Positions 16,884 through 26,966 of a stretch of 64,000 nt of DNA are shown piece after piece. The position numbers and the translations under genes are program-made. The DNA is from Leifsonia xyli subsp. cynodontis DSM 46306. Lineage in GTDB: Bacteria; Actinomycetota; Actinomycetes; Actinomycetales; Microbacteriaceae. Every line of letters starts with the position of its first letter. The first letter of the stretch is position 1. The DNA lies in assembly GCF_000470775.1 (NCBI RefSeq), contig NC_022438.1:806001-870000 (forward strand), read 5' to 3'. The notes beneath the pieces are model-generated. The model saw only the letters and a program-made list of their open reading frames with translations, searched no databases and had not been told where the DNA came from.

Positions 16884-19800
16884 ATGACCACTCTGGGCTT
16901 CCGTGCGCGCGAGACGGCCCGCGTAGCTGCGGCCGTCCTCAGCCTCGATCCCGCCCAGCGCGAGGTTGCGGCGCTGCCGGACGGCGCCTCCGCCGCTGTG
17001 CTCGGCGCACCGGGCACGGGCAAGACGACGGCGCTGGTGGAGGCGCTTGCCGAGCGGGTGCTCGGCCGCGGCTACGCGCCGGGCGAGGTGCTCGCGCTGA
17101 GCGCATCCCGTGCCGCCGCGACCGCGCTGCGAGACCGGCTCGCGCTGCGCCTCGGCGTCCCGACCCCGGGCCCGCTCGCCCGGACGGCCACCTCGCTCGC
17201 TTTCCAGCTCGCCGGTGAGCGGGCCCGTCGCACGGGGGAGGAGCCACCACGGCTGCTCACCGGCGGCGAGCAGGATCAGATCATCGCCGAGCTCCTCGCC
17301 GGTCAGCTCGGGGATGGCACGGGACCGCTCTGGCCGGACGCCCTCGGCCCGGAGGTCCGGTCGTTGCGTGGTTTCCGCACCGAGCTCCGCGAGTTGATCG
17401 CCCGGTGCGCCGAACGCGGTGTGAGCCCCGCCCGTCTCTCCGAACTGGGCGCGATCGCCGGCCGCGAAGGGTGGCGGGCGGCCGCCGCGTTCATCGCCGA
17501 GTACCAGAGCGTTCTCGACAGCTACCGCGGCGGTTTCGTCGACGCCGCTGAGCTCATCGCGTCGGCCGTCGCCATCGTGCGCGACGGCAGCCCGCTCGAC
17601 TCCCTTCGCGCGGTGTTCGTCGACGACCTTCAGGAGGTGACCGTCGCGACCATCGCTCTCTTACGGGCGCTCGCGTCGCGCGGTGTCGCCGTCATCGCCT
17701 TCGGGGACCCGGATGTCGCCTCCACCGCGTTCCGCGGCGCCGAGGCGACCGCGCTGGGCCAGCTGGGAGCGCGCCTGGGCGTCCCGGTGACCCGGTTCGT
17801 GCTCGCGACCGCGCACCGTCAGACGCCGGTTCTGCGGGAGCTGACCGCGCGTGTGACCGAGCGGATCGGTACGGCGGCGGCCGGTGTGCAGCGTGTCGCG
17901 TCGGCCGGCCGCGGCGAACCGGAGAGGACCGGCGGAAACCGTCCCGAGGTCGTCGTCGTCCAGGCCGTCTCCGCTCCGTCCGAAGCCGCCCGGCTGGCCA
18001 GGAGACTGCGCGAGCGGCGGCTGCTCGACGGCGTGCCGTGGGGCGAGATGGCTGTCGTGGTGCGCTCCGGTGCGCACATCCCCGGCCTCGCCCGCGCCCT
18101 GGCTGTGGCCGAGGTCCCGACCAAGACGAGCATCGCGGGCCGGGCCCTCCGCGACGGCTTCGCGGCACGGCAGCTCATCACGCTGGCGGGTGTCGAGGTC
18201 GGCGCGGTCGACCTCACCTCGGAGACGGCGACCGAACTGCTGCTGGGTCCGTTCGGCGGCCTCGACGGCATCAGCCTGCGTCGCCTGCGCCTGGCCCTCC
18301 GCCAGGAGGAACTCGCCGGCGATGGCAACCGCGCCGCCGATGAACTGCTCGTGGAGGCGCTGGCCGATCCCGCCCGGCTGGCCACCATCGACTCGTCGCC
18401 GGCCCGGCGCGCCGCCCGGTTGGCGGAGACGCTGCGCAGCGGGCGCGAGAAGGCGGCCGCGGGCTCCACCATCGAAGAACTGCTCTGGCACGCCTGGGAG
18501 CGCAGCGGCCTCGCCCGGCGCTGGCTGGAGCAGTCCGAGCGCAGCGGCATCGTCGCCGACGAGGCGAACCGGCACCTCGACGGCGTGGTCGCGCTCTTCA
18601 CCGCCGCTCGCCGTTTCGTCGAGCGCTTCCCGGAACGCCCCGCCTCCGACTTCGTCGTGGAACTGTTGGGCGCCGAAGTCCCCGAGGACACCCTCGCCGC
18701 GCAGACCGCGGGCGACGCCGTTCTCGTCTGCACGCCCAGCGCCACCGTCGGCCGGGAGTTCGAGGTCGTCGCGGTCGCCCGGCTGCAGGAGAGCGTCTGG
18801 CCGAATCTGCGCTTGCGCGGTTCGCTGCTGCATCCTCAGGAAATCGACAGCGTGCTCGACGGACGCGAGACCGAGACCGAGGACCAGCGCGCCCAGGTGC
18901 TCGGCGATGAGCTTCGGATGTTCGCGCTCGCCGTCTCCCGGGCCCGCGGCCAGGTGCTGCTTACCGCGACCGCGAACGATGACGAGCAGCCGTCGCCGCT
19001 CCTGCGCCTTGCGGGGGAGCTGGCGGCGCCGGACATGGAGGACAGCATCCACCCTCTCTCGCTCCGCGGCATGGTGGGCCGCTTGCGTCGTCGCCTGGTC
19101 ACCACGGGCGCGCCGGAGGCGGCGGATGCGCTCGCGCGCCTCGCTGACGCCGGGGTGGAGGGCGCCGACCCCGCCGATTGGTACGGGCTCGTGGAGCCGA
19201 CCACCGAAGAGCCGCTGGTCGATCTGACGGACCCGGAGGCCGGGGTGCGCCTCTCGCCCTCGCGGCTCGGGACCTTCGAGAAGTCGCCGCTGGCCTGGTT
19301 CGTGGAGGAGATGGCCGCTTCGCCCAGCAGTCTCACGGCCGGTATCGGCACCGTCGTGCATGCTGTGATGGAGGAGGCCAGCGCGACCGGCGAGTTCGGT
19401 GTCGATGCGCTGTGGGCGGGCATCGAGCGGCGCTGGGCGGAACTCGCTTTCGAGTCCCCGTGGGTCGAGGAGCGCGAGCGGCGTCGCACTCGCGGACTGG
19501 TGGGCGGAGTCTCCGGATATCTGCGCGACTTCGAGCGGGCGGGCGGGCGGTTGCTCGGCTCGGAGGGGGAGTTCGAACTGCGGCTCGGCCGGGCGCGCAT
19601 CGGCGGCAAGATCGACCGCGTCGAGGCGACGCCCGACGGGACGGTCGTCGTCGTCGATCTCAAGACCGGGCGCACGGTGCCGAGCCCGGCCGAGGCCGCG
19701 TCCCACGCGCAGCTCGGCGCTTACCAGCTCGCCCTCGAGCATGGCGCGATCGAGCAGGCGGGGGAACGGCCGCCCGGCGGCGCCAAGCTGCTCTTCGTCG

Positions 19801-20006
19801 CTAAGGGGGTCCGCGGCAAGCCCTACCGCGAGGTGGTCCAGGACCGGGTGGACGCCGAGGGCCTGGAACGGCTGAAGCAGCGGGTCGCGGTCGCGGCGGA
19901 AGGCATGGCCGCGGCCACGTTCGCGGCGGTGGTCGACCTGGACGACCGCGACCCGCACGCGGCGTACGAGTACCGCCTTCACCTGGTCCCTGCGGTGAGC
20001 GCGTGA
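16884..20006 (+). CDS. adnA: AdnA-like subunit of the AdnAB double-strand-break resection motor-nuclease
   Basis: 1040 residues: an N-terminal UvrD/Rep-like motor and a C-terminal RecB-family nuclease. Walker A is GAPGTGKTTALVEAL. Motif II is VDDLQEVTV instead of the usual DExQD, so ATPase activity may be weakened, as reported for one subunit of mycobacterial AdnAB. Near residue 915 a nuclease motif GGKIDRVEATPDG followed by VVVDLKTGR gives the D-x(n)-D-x-K core. Together with the next gene it would resect DNA ends for recombination, replacing RecBCD/AddAB. The ATG at 16884 lies eight bases after TAGCGT; a GTG at 16875 is also open. A 4-base GTGA overlap couples it to the partner. The A/B naming follows order and size and could be reversed. 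Confidence 0.82.
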   Translation: MTTLGFRARETARVAAAVLSLDPAQREVAALPDGASAAVLGAPGTGKTTALVEALAERVLGRGYAPGEVLALSASRAAATALRDRLALRLGVPTPGPLARTATSLAFQLAGERARRTGEEPPRLLTGGEQDQIIAELLAGQLGDGTGPLWPDALGPEVRSLRGFRTELRELIARCAERGVSPARLSELGAIAGREGWRAAAAFIAEYQSVLDSYRGGFVDAAELIASAVAIVRDGSPLDSLRAVFVDDLQEVTVATIALLRALASRGVAVIAFGDPDVASTAFRGAEATALGQLGARLGVPVTRFVLATAHRQTPVLRELTARVTERIGTAAAGVQRVASAGRGEPERTGGNRPEVVVVQAVSAPSEAARLARRLRERRLLDGVPWGEMAVVVRSGAHIPGLARALAVAEVPTKTSIAGRALRDGFAARQLITLAGVEVGAVDLTSETATELLLGPFGGLDGISLRRLRLALRQEELAGDGNRAADELLVEALADPARLATIDSSPARRAARLAETLRSGREKAAAGSTIEELLWHAWERSGLARRWLEQSERSGIVADEANRHLDGVVALFTAARRFVERFPERPASDFVVELLGAEVPEDTLAAQTAGDAVLVCTPSATVGREFEVVAVARLQESVWPNLRLRGSLLHPQEIDSVLDGRETETEDQRAQVLGDELRMFALAVSRARGQVLLTATANDDEQPSPLLRLAGELAAPDMEDSIHPLSLRGMVGRLRRRLVTTGAPEAADALARLADAGVEGADPADWYGLVEPTTEEPLVDLTDPEAGVRLSPSRLGTFEKSPLAWFVEEMAASPSSLTAGIGTVVHAVMEEASATGEFGVDALWAGIERRWAELAFESPWVEERERRRTRGLVGGVSGYLRDFERAGGRLLGSEGEFELRLGRARIGGKIDRVEATPDGTVVVVDLKTGRTVPSPAEAASHAQLGAYQLALEHGAIEQAGERPPGGAKLLFVAKGVRGKPYREVVQDRVDAEGLERLKQRVAVAAEGMAAATFAAVVDLDDRDPHAAYEYRLHLVPAVSA

Positions 20007-23000
20007 ACGCCGGCGACGACATCCTCGGCGATCTCCTCGGGGTCGAGACCGAACAGTCCGGCCTCGACCTGGTCGAGAGCGGCTTCGCGCTCTCGGAGCC
20101 GGAGTCCGGGCCGGTTCGCCCGTGCCGGAGAGTCTCCGCCGTCGAGATCGCGGACGCGCTCGGCCTCCCGCGCCCGACCGGGCAGCAGCGGGCTGTGATC
20201 GAGGCGCCGCTGAGCCCCGCCATCGTCGTCGCCGGCGCGGGCAGCGGCAAAACCGAGACGATGGCGAATCGCGTGGTCTGGCTGCTCGCGAACGGGGAGG
20301 TCCGCGTCCCGGAGGTGCTCGGCCTCACCTTCACACGCAAGGCGGCTGGCGAACTCGCGGAGCGTGTCCGGAAGCGCATCGAGCAGTTGGTCGCTTCGGG
20401 TCTGACAGATATCCAGTTCGACCCGTTCGAGGCGCCGGACGTGGCGACCTACAACGCGTTCGCGAACGCGATCTTCCGCGAGAACGCCCTTCTCATCGGG
20501 CGTGAGCCGGAGGCGGCCGTCCTCAGCGAGGCGTCTGCCTGGCAGCTCGCGCGGCGAGTGGTGGTCGACAGCGCCGATGACCGCCTGGTCGATCTCGACC
20601 GGAACGTGGACGCTGTCACCGCCGCCGTTCTGGACCTCAGCCGCGCCCTCAGCGAGAACATCGCCGGCGCAGCCGAGGTCGGACGGATGGCCGAGGACTT
20701 CGGCCGGGTGATCGACCTCCCCACCGGCAGCGCCCGCAAGGCGGAGCCGTACGCCAAAGTGAAGGCGGCCGTCGAGACCGTCGGCGCGCTGCCGCCGCTG
20801 CTCGGCCTCGCCGAACGCTTCGCGGAGGAGAAGCGCCGCCGCGGTTTCGTCGAGTACTCCGACCAGGTCGCCCTCGCGCTCGCCGTCTGCGAGCGACTGC
20901 CGGACGTCGTGGACGACTACCGCCGCCGCTACCGTGTGGTGCTGCTCGACGAATATCAAGACACGTCCGTCGTCCAGACCCGTCTGCTCTCCGCCCTCTT
21001 CTCCGGGGAGGCTGTGATGGCGGTCGGCGATCCGCACCAGTCGATCTACGGCTGGCGGGGAGCGAGCGCGGCGAACCTCGGCCGGTTCGCGACCGACTTC
21101 ACCGGGCGTCCCCGGGGGGCGGACGAGTATGCGCTCAGCACCAGCTGGCGGAACCCGACGAGTGTGCTCGACGCGGCCAACATCCTCGTCGCTCCGCTGG
21201 GCGCGGGCTCACCTGTGCGTGTCGAGCGGCTCCGGGCGCGGCCGGGCGCGGTCGCCGGCGAGCTGGCGTGTACGTTCGGGCAGACCGTCGAGGAGGAGGC
21301 GGAGGCGATCGCGGCCTGGTTCGCGCAGCGGCTCGCGCGGCGGGACGCCGAGGGCACGCCGCCCTCGGCCGCGATGCTCTGCCGCTCCATCAAGAAGATC
21401 GAAGTGTTCACGGCGGCGCTGAGCCGGCACCGCATTCCGTTCCACGTCCTCGGCCTCGGCGGGCTGCTGGAACAGCCGGTCATCGCCGATCTCGTCAGCG
21501 CGCTGCGCGTGATGCACGACCCGACGGCCGGTTCGGAGCTGATCCGCCTGCTCACCGGTGCGCGCTGGCGGGTCGGGCCGAAGGACATCGCGGCGCTCCG
21601 CCGCGTCGCATCGTGGCTCGCCGGCCGCGACCACCGCTTCCAGGAACTCGAACCCGAGGTGCGCGACCGGCTGCGGCGCTCGGTCGCAGGGGAGGAGTCG
21701 GCCTCTCTCGTCGACGCTCTCGATTTCGTGGTGGAGGCTCCGGAGGGGCACCGTCAGCTCTCCGGGTTCAGTGGGTCCGGCGTCGAGCGGATGCGCGCCG
21801 CCGGCCGCCAGCTCGACCAGCTGCGTTCCCGCGTCGGTCTCGATCTGCTCGACCTCGTCACCCTCGTCCAGCAGGAACTGCGCCTCGACATCGAAGTCGC
21901 CGCAAACGAGACCGCTCAGCTGGGTCAGGCCAGCCTCGACGCGTTCGCCGAACAGGTCGCGTCCTACCTCGCCAGCGACGACCGTGCGACGCTCGGCTCC
22001 TTCCTCTCCTGGCTCGCCGAGGCCGAAAAGCGCGACAACCTGGCGCCGCGCAGCGAGGACGCGGAACCCGGAACGGTCCAGATCCTCACTATTCACGGCT
22101 CCAAGGGATTGGAGTGGGATGTCGTGGCCGTGCCGCGCCTGGTCGAGGGCGAGCTCCCCGGCCCACCGCAGAGCCGGCGCGGCTGGCTCGCGTTCGGGCA
22201 GCTCCCGAGCGAGTTCCGGGGCGACTGCGCCGAACTCCCCGTGCTGCCCTGGCGGACCGTCGAGGACCAGAAGACCCTCGACGCCGCCATCGCGGACTTC
22301 GAGGCCGAGAACCTCGCCCGCCACCTGGACGAGCAGCGGCGCCTCGTCTACGTTGCCGTGACTCGCGCCCGCGAGAGCCTGCTCCTCACCGGCTCGTACT
22401 GGTCGACGCAGTCGCGCCCGCGCGGCCCGGGCGCCTATCTGCGAGAGCTGCAGGGGGCCGGCCTCATCGCCGGGGACGCGTTCCCGGCCTGCGACGACCC
22501 CGAGGACAACCCGCTCGCCCCCGCTTCTCGGATGGTCAGCTGGCCCCTCGATCCCCTCGGCGCGCGCCGCCGGTCCGTCGAGTCCGCAGCCGAAGCTGTG
22601 CGCTCGGCCCGCGCGCGGGGTGCGGGGGAGGGCGGAGTGTACGCCCGGGACCTCGATCTGCTCCTCGCCGAGCGCGCCCGCCGCGAGTCCGAGTCCGGGC
22701 TGGTGGAGCTGCCCGCGCGCATTCCGGCCTCCCGTTTCAAGGACTACGTCAGCGATCCGGCCGGGGCCGCTTCGGCGTTGCGTCGCCCGATGCCGGAGCG
22801 CCCCTACCGCCAGACCCGTCTCGGAACGCTCTTCCACCGCTGGGTCGAGGAGCGCTACGGCACCGTCGCCGGGAGGGTCGATGAGCTCGACGCGACTGCT
22901 CACGAACTCGACGATCCGGCCGGTGAGATCCTCGAGGCCGAGCGCCTGGCCGACCTTCAGGCGACCTTCGCCGCCAGCGAGTGGGCGCTCCGGGCGCCGG

Positions 23001-23332
23001 ACGAGGTCGAGCTGGAGATCCACATCGCGCTCGCCGGTCAGGTCGTGGTCTGCAAACTGGATGCCGTCTACCGGGTCGCGGACGGCCGTCACGACTACCA
23101 GATCGTGGACTGGAAGACCGGCAGGGCGCCTCATGATGCCAGCGATCTGGACCGTAAGCAGCTTCAGCTGGCGCTGTACCGCCTCGCGTTCGCGCAGCAC
23201 GCGGGGATCGAGCCGGAGCGGATCGACGCTGTCTTCTACTTCGTGGCGGACGACACGGTGGTGCGGCCGTCTCGGCTGTACTCGGAGCAGGAGCTGGCCG
23301 AACTGTGGCGCGCGTCGGTGGCCGGCCGCTAG
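20003..23332 (+). CDS. adnB: AdnB-like subunit of the AdnAB motor-nuclease
   Basis: 1109 residues. This is the fully armed motor: Walker A GAGSGKTETMANRVV, motif Ia TFTRKAAGELAERV, motif II LLDEYQDTSVVQ, motif III GDPHQSIYGWRG, motif IV-like STSWRNPTSVL, motif V ILTIHGSKGLEWDVV and motif VI RLVYVAVTRAR. The C-terminal RecB-type nuclease shows LGTLFHRWVEERYG (conserved His), CKLDAVYRVADGR (Asp) and IVDWKTGR (D-x-K). Starts at a GTG overlapping the adnA stop. It ends just before a marked change of sequence character at 23.4 kb; in related genomes the next genes are usually those now found from 28.6 kb on. Confidence 0.88.
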   Translation: MNAGDDILGDLLGVETEQSGLDLVESGFALSEPESGPVRPCRRVSAVEIADALGLPRPTGQQRAVIEAPLSPAIVVAGAGSGKTETMANRVVWLLANGEVRVPEVLGLTFTRKAAGELAERVRKRIEQLVASGLTDIQFDPFEAPDVATYNAFANAIFRENALLIGREPEAAVLSEASAWQLARRVVVDSADDRLVDLDRNVDAVTAAVLDLSRALSENIAGAAEVGRMAEDFGRVIDLPTGSARKAEPYAKVKAAVETVGALPPLLGLAERFAEEKRRRGFVEYSDQVALALAVCERLPDVVDDYRRRYRVVLLDEYQDTSVVQTRLLSALFSGEAVMAVGDPHQSIYGWRGASAANLGRFATDFTGRPRGADEYALSTSWRNPTSVLDAANILVAPLGAGSPVRVERLRARPGAVAGELACTFGQTVEEEAEAIAAWFAQRLARRDAEGTPPSAAMLCRSIKKIEVFTAALSRHRIPFHVLGLGGLLEQPVIADLVSALRVMHDPTAGSELIRLLTGARWRVGPKDIAALRRVASWLAGRDHRFQELEPEVRDRLRRSVAGEESASLVDALDFVVEAPEGHRQLSGFSGSGVERMRAAGRQLDQLRSRVGLDLLDLVTLVQQELRLDIEVAANETAQLGQASLDAFAEQVASYLASDDRATLGSFLSWLAEAEKRDNLAPRSEDAEPGTVQILTIHGSKGLEWDVVAVPRLVEGELPGPPQSRRGWLAFGQLPSEFRGDCAELPVLPWRTVEDQKTLDAAIADFEAENLARHLDEQRRLVYVAVTRARESLLLTGSYWSTQSRPRGPGAYLRELQGAGLIAGDAFPACDDPEDNPLAPASRMVSWPLDPLGARRRSVESAAEAVRSARARGAGEGGVYARDLDLLLAERARRESESGLVELPARIPASRFKDYVSDPAGAASALRRPMPERPYRQTRLGTLFHRWVEERYGTVAGRVDELDATAHELDDPAGEILEAERLADLQATFAASEWALRAPDEVELEIHIALAGQVVVCKLDAVYRVADGRHDYQIVDWKTGRAPHDASDLDRKQLQLALYRLAFAQHAGIEPERIDAVFYFVADDTVVRPSRLYSEQELAELWRASVAGR

Positions 23333-23503
23333 GTCTCCGGTGCGGTGTGGCAGGAGGGGGAGCTTCGATGGACGCTGTTCGCACCGCCCACGGGGCTTCT
23401 CGGTATGACGTTCCGACTGGAACTTGACATGAGAGATTCTGTATTGGAAGGATCGGGGTGGTAAGTGGTTTTGGTCCGGTTGGGCCGTTATGAGGGGAGT
23501 GGA

Positions 23504-23787
23504 ATGATGTCGCGTGTGCTTTCGACCGAGCAGGCGAAGACGGCTATCCGTCAGATTCAGTCGATTGTGAATGGGGGTTCACGGATCAGATCTCTCAGTT
23601 GGATGCTCAGGGTCGGATTCTGTCTGACTCCGCTGTGTGGGATGGGCCGTTGGCGGCGAGGTTCCGGGGGTCGACGTGGCCGGAGACGAAGGCTGCGTTG
23701 GATAAGGCGAGGCAGGAGCTTGAGGAGCTTCGGACGCAGCTTGATCGTATTTCGCAGGATATTTTCACTGCTGGTGGCGGGTTCTGA
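23504..23787 (+). pseudogene. WXG100-like small protein, broken or switched off by a one-base G-run contraction
   Basis: Starts MMSRVLSTEQAKTAIRQIQS after GAGGGGAG, then loses frame at the five-G run 23573-23577. With one more G the frame reads on as NGGFTDQISQLDAQGRILSD, AVWDGPLAARFRGSTW and a helical C-terminus to a stop at 23787. The restored protein would be about 94 residues with a central W-D-G, two helices and no signal peptide, the layout of WXG100/ESAT-6-like type VII secretion substrates. It lies directly upstream of the RHS toxin gene. Whether the break is fixed or a phase-variable state cannot be decided from one sequence. Confidence 0.7.
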
Positions 23788-23805
23788 ACCGGCGCTGAGT
23801 GATTT

Positions 23806-23835
23806 GATCGCCCCCGCCGGACGGCGGGGGCGATC
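23806..23835. terminator. strong GC hairpin between WXG100-like and RHS genes
   Basis: GATCGCCCCCGCC (23806-23818) pairs perfectly with GGCGGGGGCGATC (23823-23835) around the loop GGAC. Only a weak T-rich stretch (TCTTGTCT) follows, so it may attenuate rather than fully terminate. Confidence 0.6.
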
Positions 23836-23865
23836 TCTTGTCTCAGTGGAAGCGGAGTGACCCGA

Positions 23866-26244
23866 ATGGGCCTGGACATGTATGGTGCGCCTGATCTGGC
23901 TTTCGATTTCGAGGCGGCTCAGCGGGTGGTCACGGCTGCTGATGGCGCTGCGGACGCTCTGGAGGGGCAAACAGGTTCGCGTGCGTCTTATGTCACTGCG
24001 GCGGAGACGGATTTCCGCAGTTACTACAGTGAACTCTTCGCGGCGAATGCGGCCAGCACGGCGGGCGACCGCCGCGAGTTGGCTGTGCGCCTGTGGGAGG
24101 TTTCGGCCTTCATGGGGAAGCTTGTTGCGGCGGCTCGGGAGGAGAACGCGCGTCGGAGGCGTGCGCGGGAGTACAAGGCGAGGGTCGAGCAGCGTCGACG
24201 CAATTGGGTCGACGCTACGTGGGATCAGATTTTCGGTGAGGAGCCGCCGCCGCGCGAGCAGGCGAAGGCGGCTCCGGTTTTTCCGGCTGAGGTCGTGCGG
24301 CAGGCTCCTCGGTCTCCTCTGGCGGGGACGGGCGCTGGGTCGATGACGTCTACGCGGCCGGCGGATTTGCGGGCGTCCGCCTCTGGCAGCGCGGGCCTCG
24401 ATGCGGCGGTCCGGGACTGGCCGAGCCGGTTGCGGTCCGCGGCCGGGAGCTTCATGGCCACGTGCGACTTCGGTGGCATCGACGTCGCGCCGGTGGTGGT
24501 GGGCTTTGAGAAGTGGCTCGCGGCCAACGCGGAGGATGTGCGCTGGGCGAACATTGTGGCTGCTGCGTTCGAGGCCTCGGGCGCGGGCAGTGGTGTCGCG
24601 ACGGTCTCCGATGCTGCGCTCGGCGCTGCGCTGGCAGCGGCTGGGGTGAACGCTCGGCGGGATGATCTGGCGATCGATCCGGCGCAGGCGTTCGGTGGTG
24701 TGCCGACCACCGGGTTCGTGAACGATCCTGTCAACACCTCGACGGGCAACTTCATCGAGCCGGAGAGCGATCTCCTGTTCGCCGGGGCGTCGGCGTCGCT
24801 GTCGCTCTCCCGGATGTATAACTAACTCGCTTGACGATGCCGGTGGTGTTTTTGGGCGGGGCTGGTCGTCCGTCTTGGATGTCCGGCTGGTGCTGGGGGA
24901 CGAGGGAGCCGCCTTCGTGCTGCACGATGGTCGGGAGATCCGGTTCCCGCGCAGCGGGTCCGGTGGGGTCGCGCCAGTGGCGACAGCTTCTGGTTGGCGG
25001 CGGAGCCGGCCGACCGCATCCCCGTTCTCGGCGACCGCTTGGACGGTTCTGCGGGGGAGATCCTTATCGTGCGTGACAACGGCGGACGCTGGTGGGCGTT
25101 CGCGCCCTCCGGGTCGTGGCTCGGCACGGGTGCGGGCCCGGGGAGCGCCGTCCTGACCCGGCATGATCGGACTGGCCGCATTGTCGGGCTTGCGCACGAG
25201 CGCGGGCGCTCGATCGAGATCGTGTATGCGGGAGGCCGGGTCACCTGTGCCGGTGCTTCCGATGGCCGCCGGGTCGATTACCGGTACGACGAGGCGGGCC
25301 GTCTGGTGGGTGTCGCCGACGCGGTCGGCGCGCGCACTTATGAGTGGAACGATGCTGGTCTGATCTCTCGGGTCGTTTCGGCGGCCGGGGTGGTGGAGTG
25401 CGAGAACCTCTATGACGAGACTGGTCGTGTGGTGGAGCAACTGACGTCTTTCGGCCGTCGGGTGCGGTTCGCTTATCTGCCCGGCCGGGTGACGGCGGTT
25501 TCGGATGCCGGCGGCGCGAACGGGAACACCTGGATCGCGGACGTCAGGGGTCGCTTGGTGGGTGTGATCGACGCGGACGATAAGCGTCAGTCGATGGCCT
25601 ACGACGGGCACGGCAATCTCGTGTCGGTGATCGAGCGCGATGGTTCGGTCACGGTGCATGTCTACGACGAGCGGGGCCGGAAGACGCGGACAGTGACACC
25701 GGACGGGGCCGACATCACGTATGGCTATGACGAGCACGACCGGCTCCTCACCGTCGTGACGGCTTCCGGCGGTGTGGTCGAGTACGGGTACGATGCCGAT
25801 TCCGACCGTGACCCTTCTGTGATCGTGGACCCGTGCGGCGGCCGCACCCGGTTGAGCTGGCGGGACGGTCTGCTCGAGCGGGTCGTCGATCCCACGGGTG
25901 TCGTCGTTTCCTTGGCGTATGACGGGCACGGTGAGCTGATCGAGACGACCAACGCGGTCGGTGGCACGGCCCGGATCGAGCGCGATCCGGCCGGCCGGGG
26001 GCTGTCGCCGCGGTGTCGCCGTCGGGCGCGGTGACGCGCTACCGCTACGAAGAGCGCGGGCTCGTCGCTTCTCGTGAGGACGCGGACGGCGCAGTCTGGC
26101 GTTTCGAGCACGGAGCCGGCGGGATGCTCCGCTCGGTCACCGATCCCCTCGGTGCGATGACGTCGTTCGAGTATGGTCCGCACGGTGAGCTGACTCGCAC
26201 GACCGATCCGCTCGGCCGCTCGGTCGATCGGACGTTCTGGATGT
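23866..26244 (+). pseudogene. RHS/YD-repeat polymorphic toxin, broken by three frameshifts and lacking its toxin domain
   Basis: The first 320 residues are intact: a helical N-terminus (residues 1-130), linker, then DPVNTSTGNFIEPESDLLF, a DUF6531-type entry to the RHS shell. At 24818-24829 an AACT tandem duplication stops the frame at MYN; the sequence resumes as NSLDDAGGVFGRGWSS. A second shift near 24960-24979 and a third in the five-G run at 25997-26001 each look like loss of one G. Between them lie many YD repeats (DYRYDEAGRLVGVADAVGA, MAYDGHGNLVSV, YGYDEHDRLLTV). The shell ends abruptly near 26244 after DPLGRSVDRTF, with no RHS C-terminal core (DPxGL/PxxxxDPxG) and no toxin tip. GGAG eight bases upstream supports the ATG at 23866. 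Confidence 0.85.
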
Positions 26245-26378
26245 CGAGTAGCGGATTCCCCGTACTGCGGGGCCTCTGCATCAATTGGCTTTACAGCGTG
26301 GGTGTCGGTTTCACGATTGCGTATCTTTTGGAGCGTCGTCGTGATCGTGGCGGGAAGGGTGTGGCTCCTGCGGGCAGG

Positions 26379-26816
26379 GTGAACTATGTTCTCGTTCCGG
26401 ATGGGACGCGGGTGCGTCGGTTGCCGTTGGGAGAGTTCGTGGGGTTGGTGCGCGGGTTGGACGGGCAGAAGCGGAGTCTGGTGAGTGCTGTGCGGCGGGG
26501 TGCTCGGTTGGATGTGGTGGGGGATGCCTCGGGGGCGATGGTGGTGTGGTTCTCGCCTGATGTGAAGGATGAGGGTGTGTGGAGTTTTTTGGCGTCGCCG
26601 GTGGCGGGGACGGTGTTTCGTCTTCCTCCGGGAGAGGGTGAGGAGTTGGTGCGGGTGAGCGTCGACGGTGTGGAGGGGGAGTATGCGCGGTGGGAGACGA
26701 CGACGCTGACTTCTGCGGTGGGGGCGGCTGAGCAGTTCGTGAAGGATGGGACGGCTAAGGAGGGGCTGGTGTGGTTCGCTTCCCCGGATGTGTTCGAGCG
26801 GCGACCGCTGCGGTGA
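26379..26816 (+). CDS. candidate Imm1-like immunity protein, orphaned
   Basis: 145 residues from a GTG at 26379, in the same frame as the last RHS fragment, so a start is uncertain (an ATG at 26242 also exists at the junction). It is a compact alpha/beta sequence: NYVLVPDGTRVRRLPLGEFV, VVWFSPDV, VEGEYARWETTTLTSA and AAEQFVKDGTAKEGLVWFA. The last segment (helix, Phe, glycine turn, V-W strand) resembles Imm1 immunity proteins encoded after polymorphic toxins; this is recall, not a search. Codon use and G-rich T-containing third positions match the island and differ from the core. If right, the cognate toxin tip has been deleted. Confidence 0.45.
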   Translation: MNYVLVPDGTRVRRLPLGEFVGLVRGLDGQKRSLVSAVRRGARLDVVGDASGAMVVWFSPDVKDEGVWSFLASPVAGTVFRLPPGEGEELVRVSVDGVEGEYARWETTTLTSAVGAAEQFVKDGTAKEGLVWFASPDVFERRPLR

Positions 26817-26966
26817 GAGCGCCCGGGGCGGGATGAAAGATGTCGTCGCATTCACTGGGTTCCTCGAAGAAACCTCGCGATGGGGGGAGATTTGCACACG
26901 GGCTCATCCATCGGCTCGGCGGAACTCTAGGCGGGGCTCGCTGACAGTGTGCGTCATTCACAATCG

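Noticed and set aside
17661..19982. 773-codon minus-strand frame under adnA
   Set aside because: Antisense shadow of high-GC codon bias; composition is Arg/Gln/Gly-rich and no motif is visible.
23424..23429. TTGACA as a -35 box for the WXG100-like gene
   Set aside because: No convincing -10 at 16-18 bases; too weak to list as a promoter.
23557..25929. 790-codon minus-strand frame across the RHS locus
   Set aside because: It runs through broken RHS sequence without a stop, but reads as Arg/His/Pro-rich noise; the plus strand has clear YD repeats.
26255..26275. Short CCCCG/CGGGG hairpin at the RHS junction as an attC site
   Set aside because: No integrase, no conserved R boxes and only five paired bases; more likely chance in GC-rich DNA.
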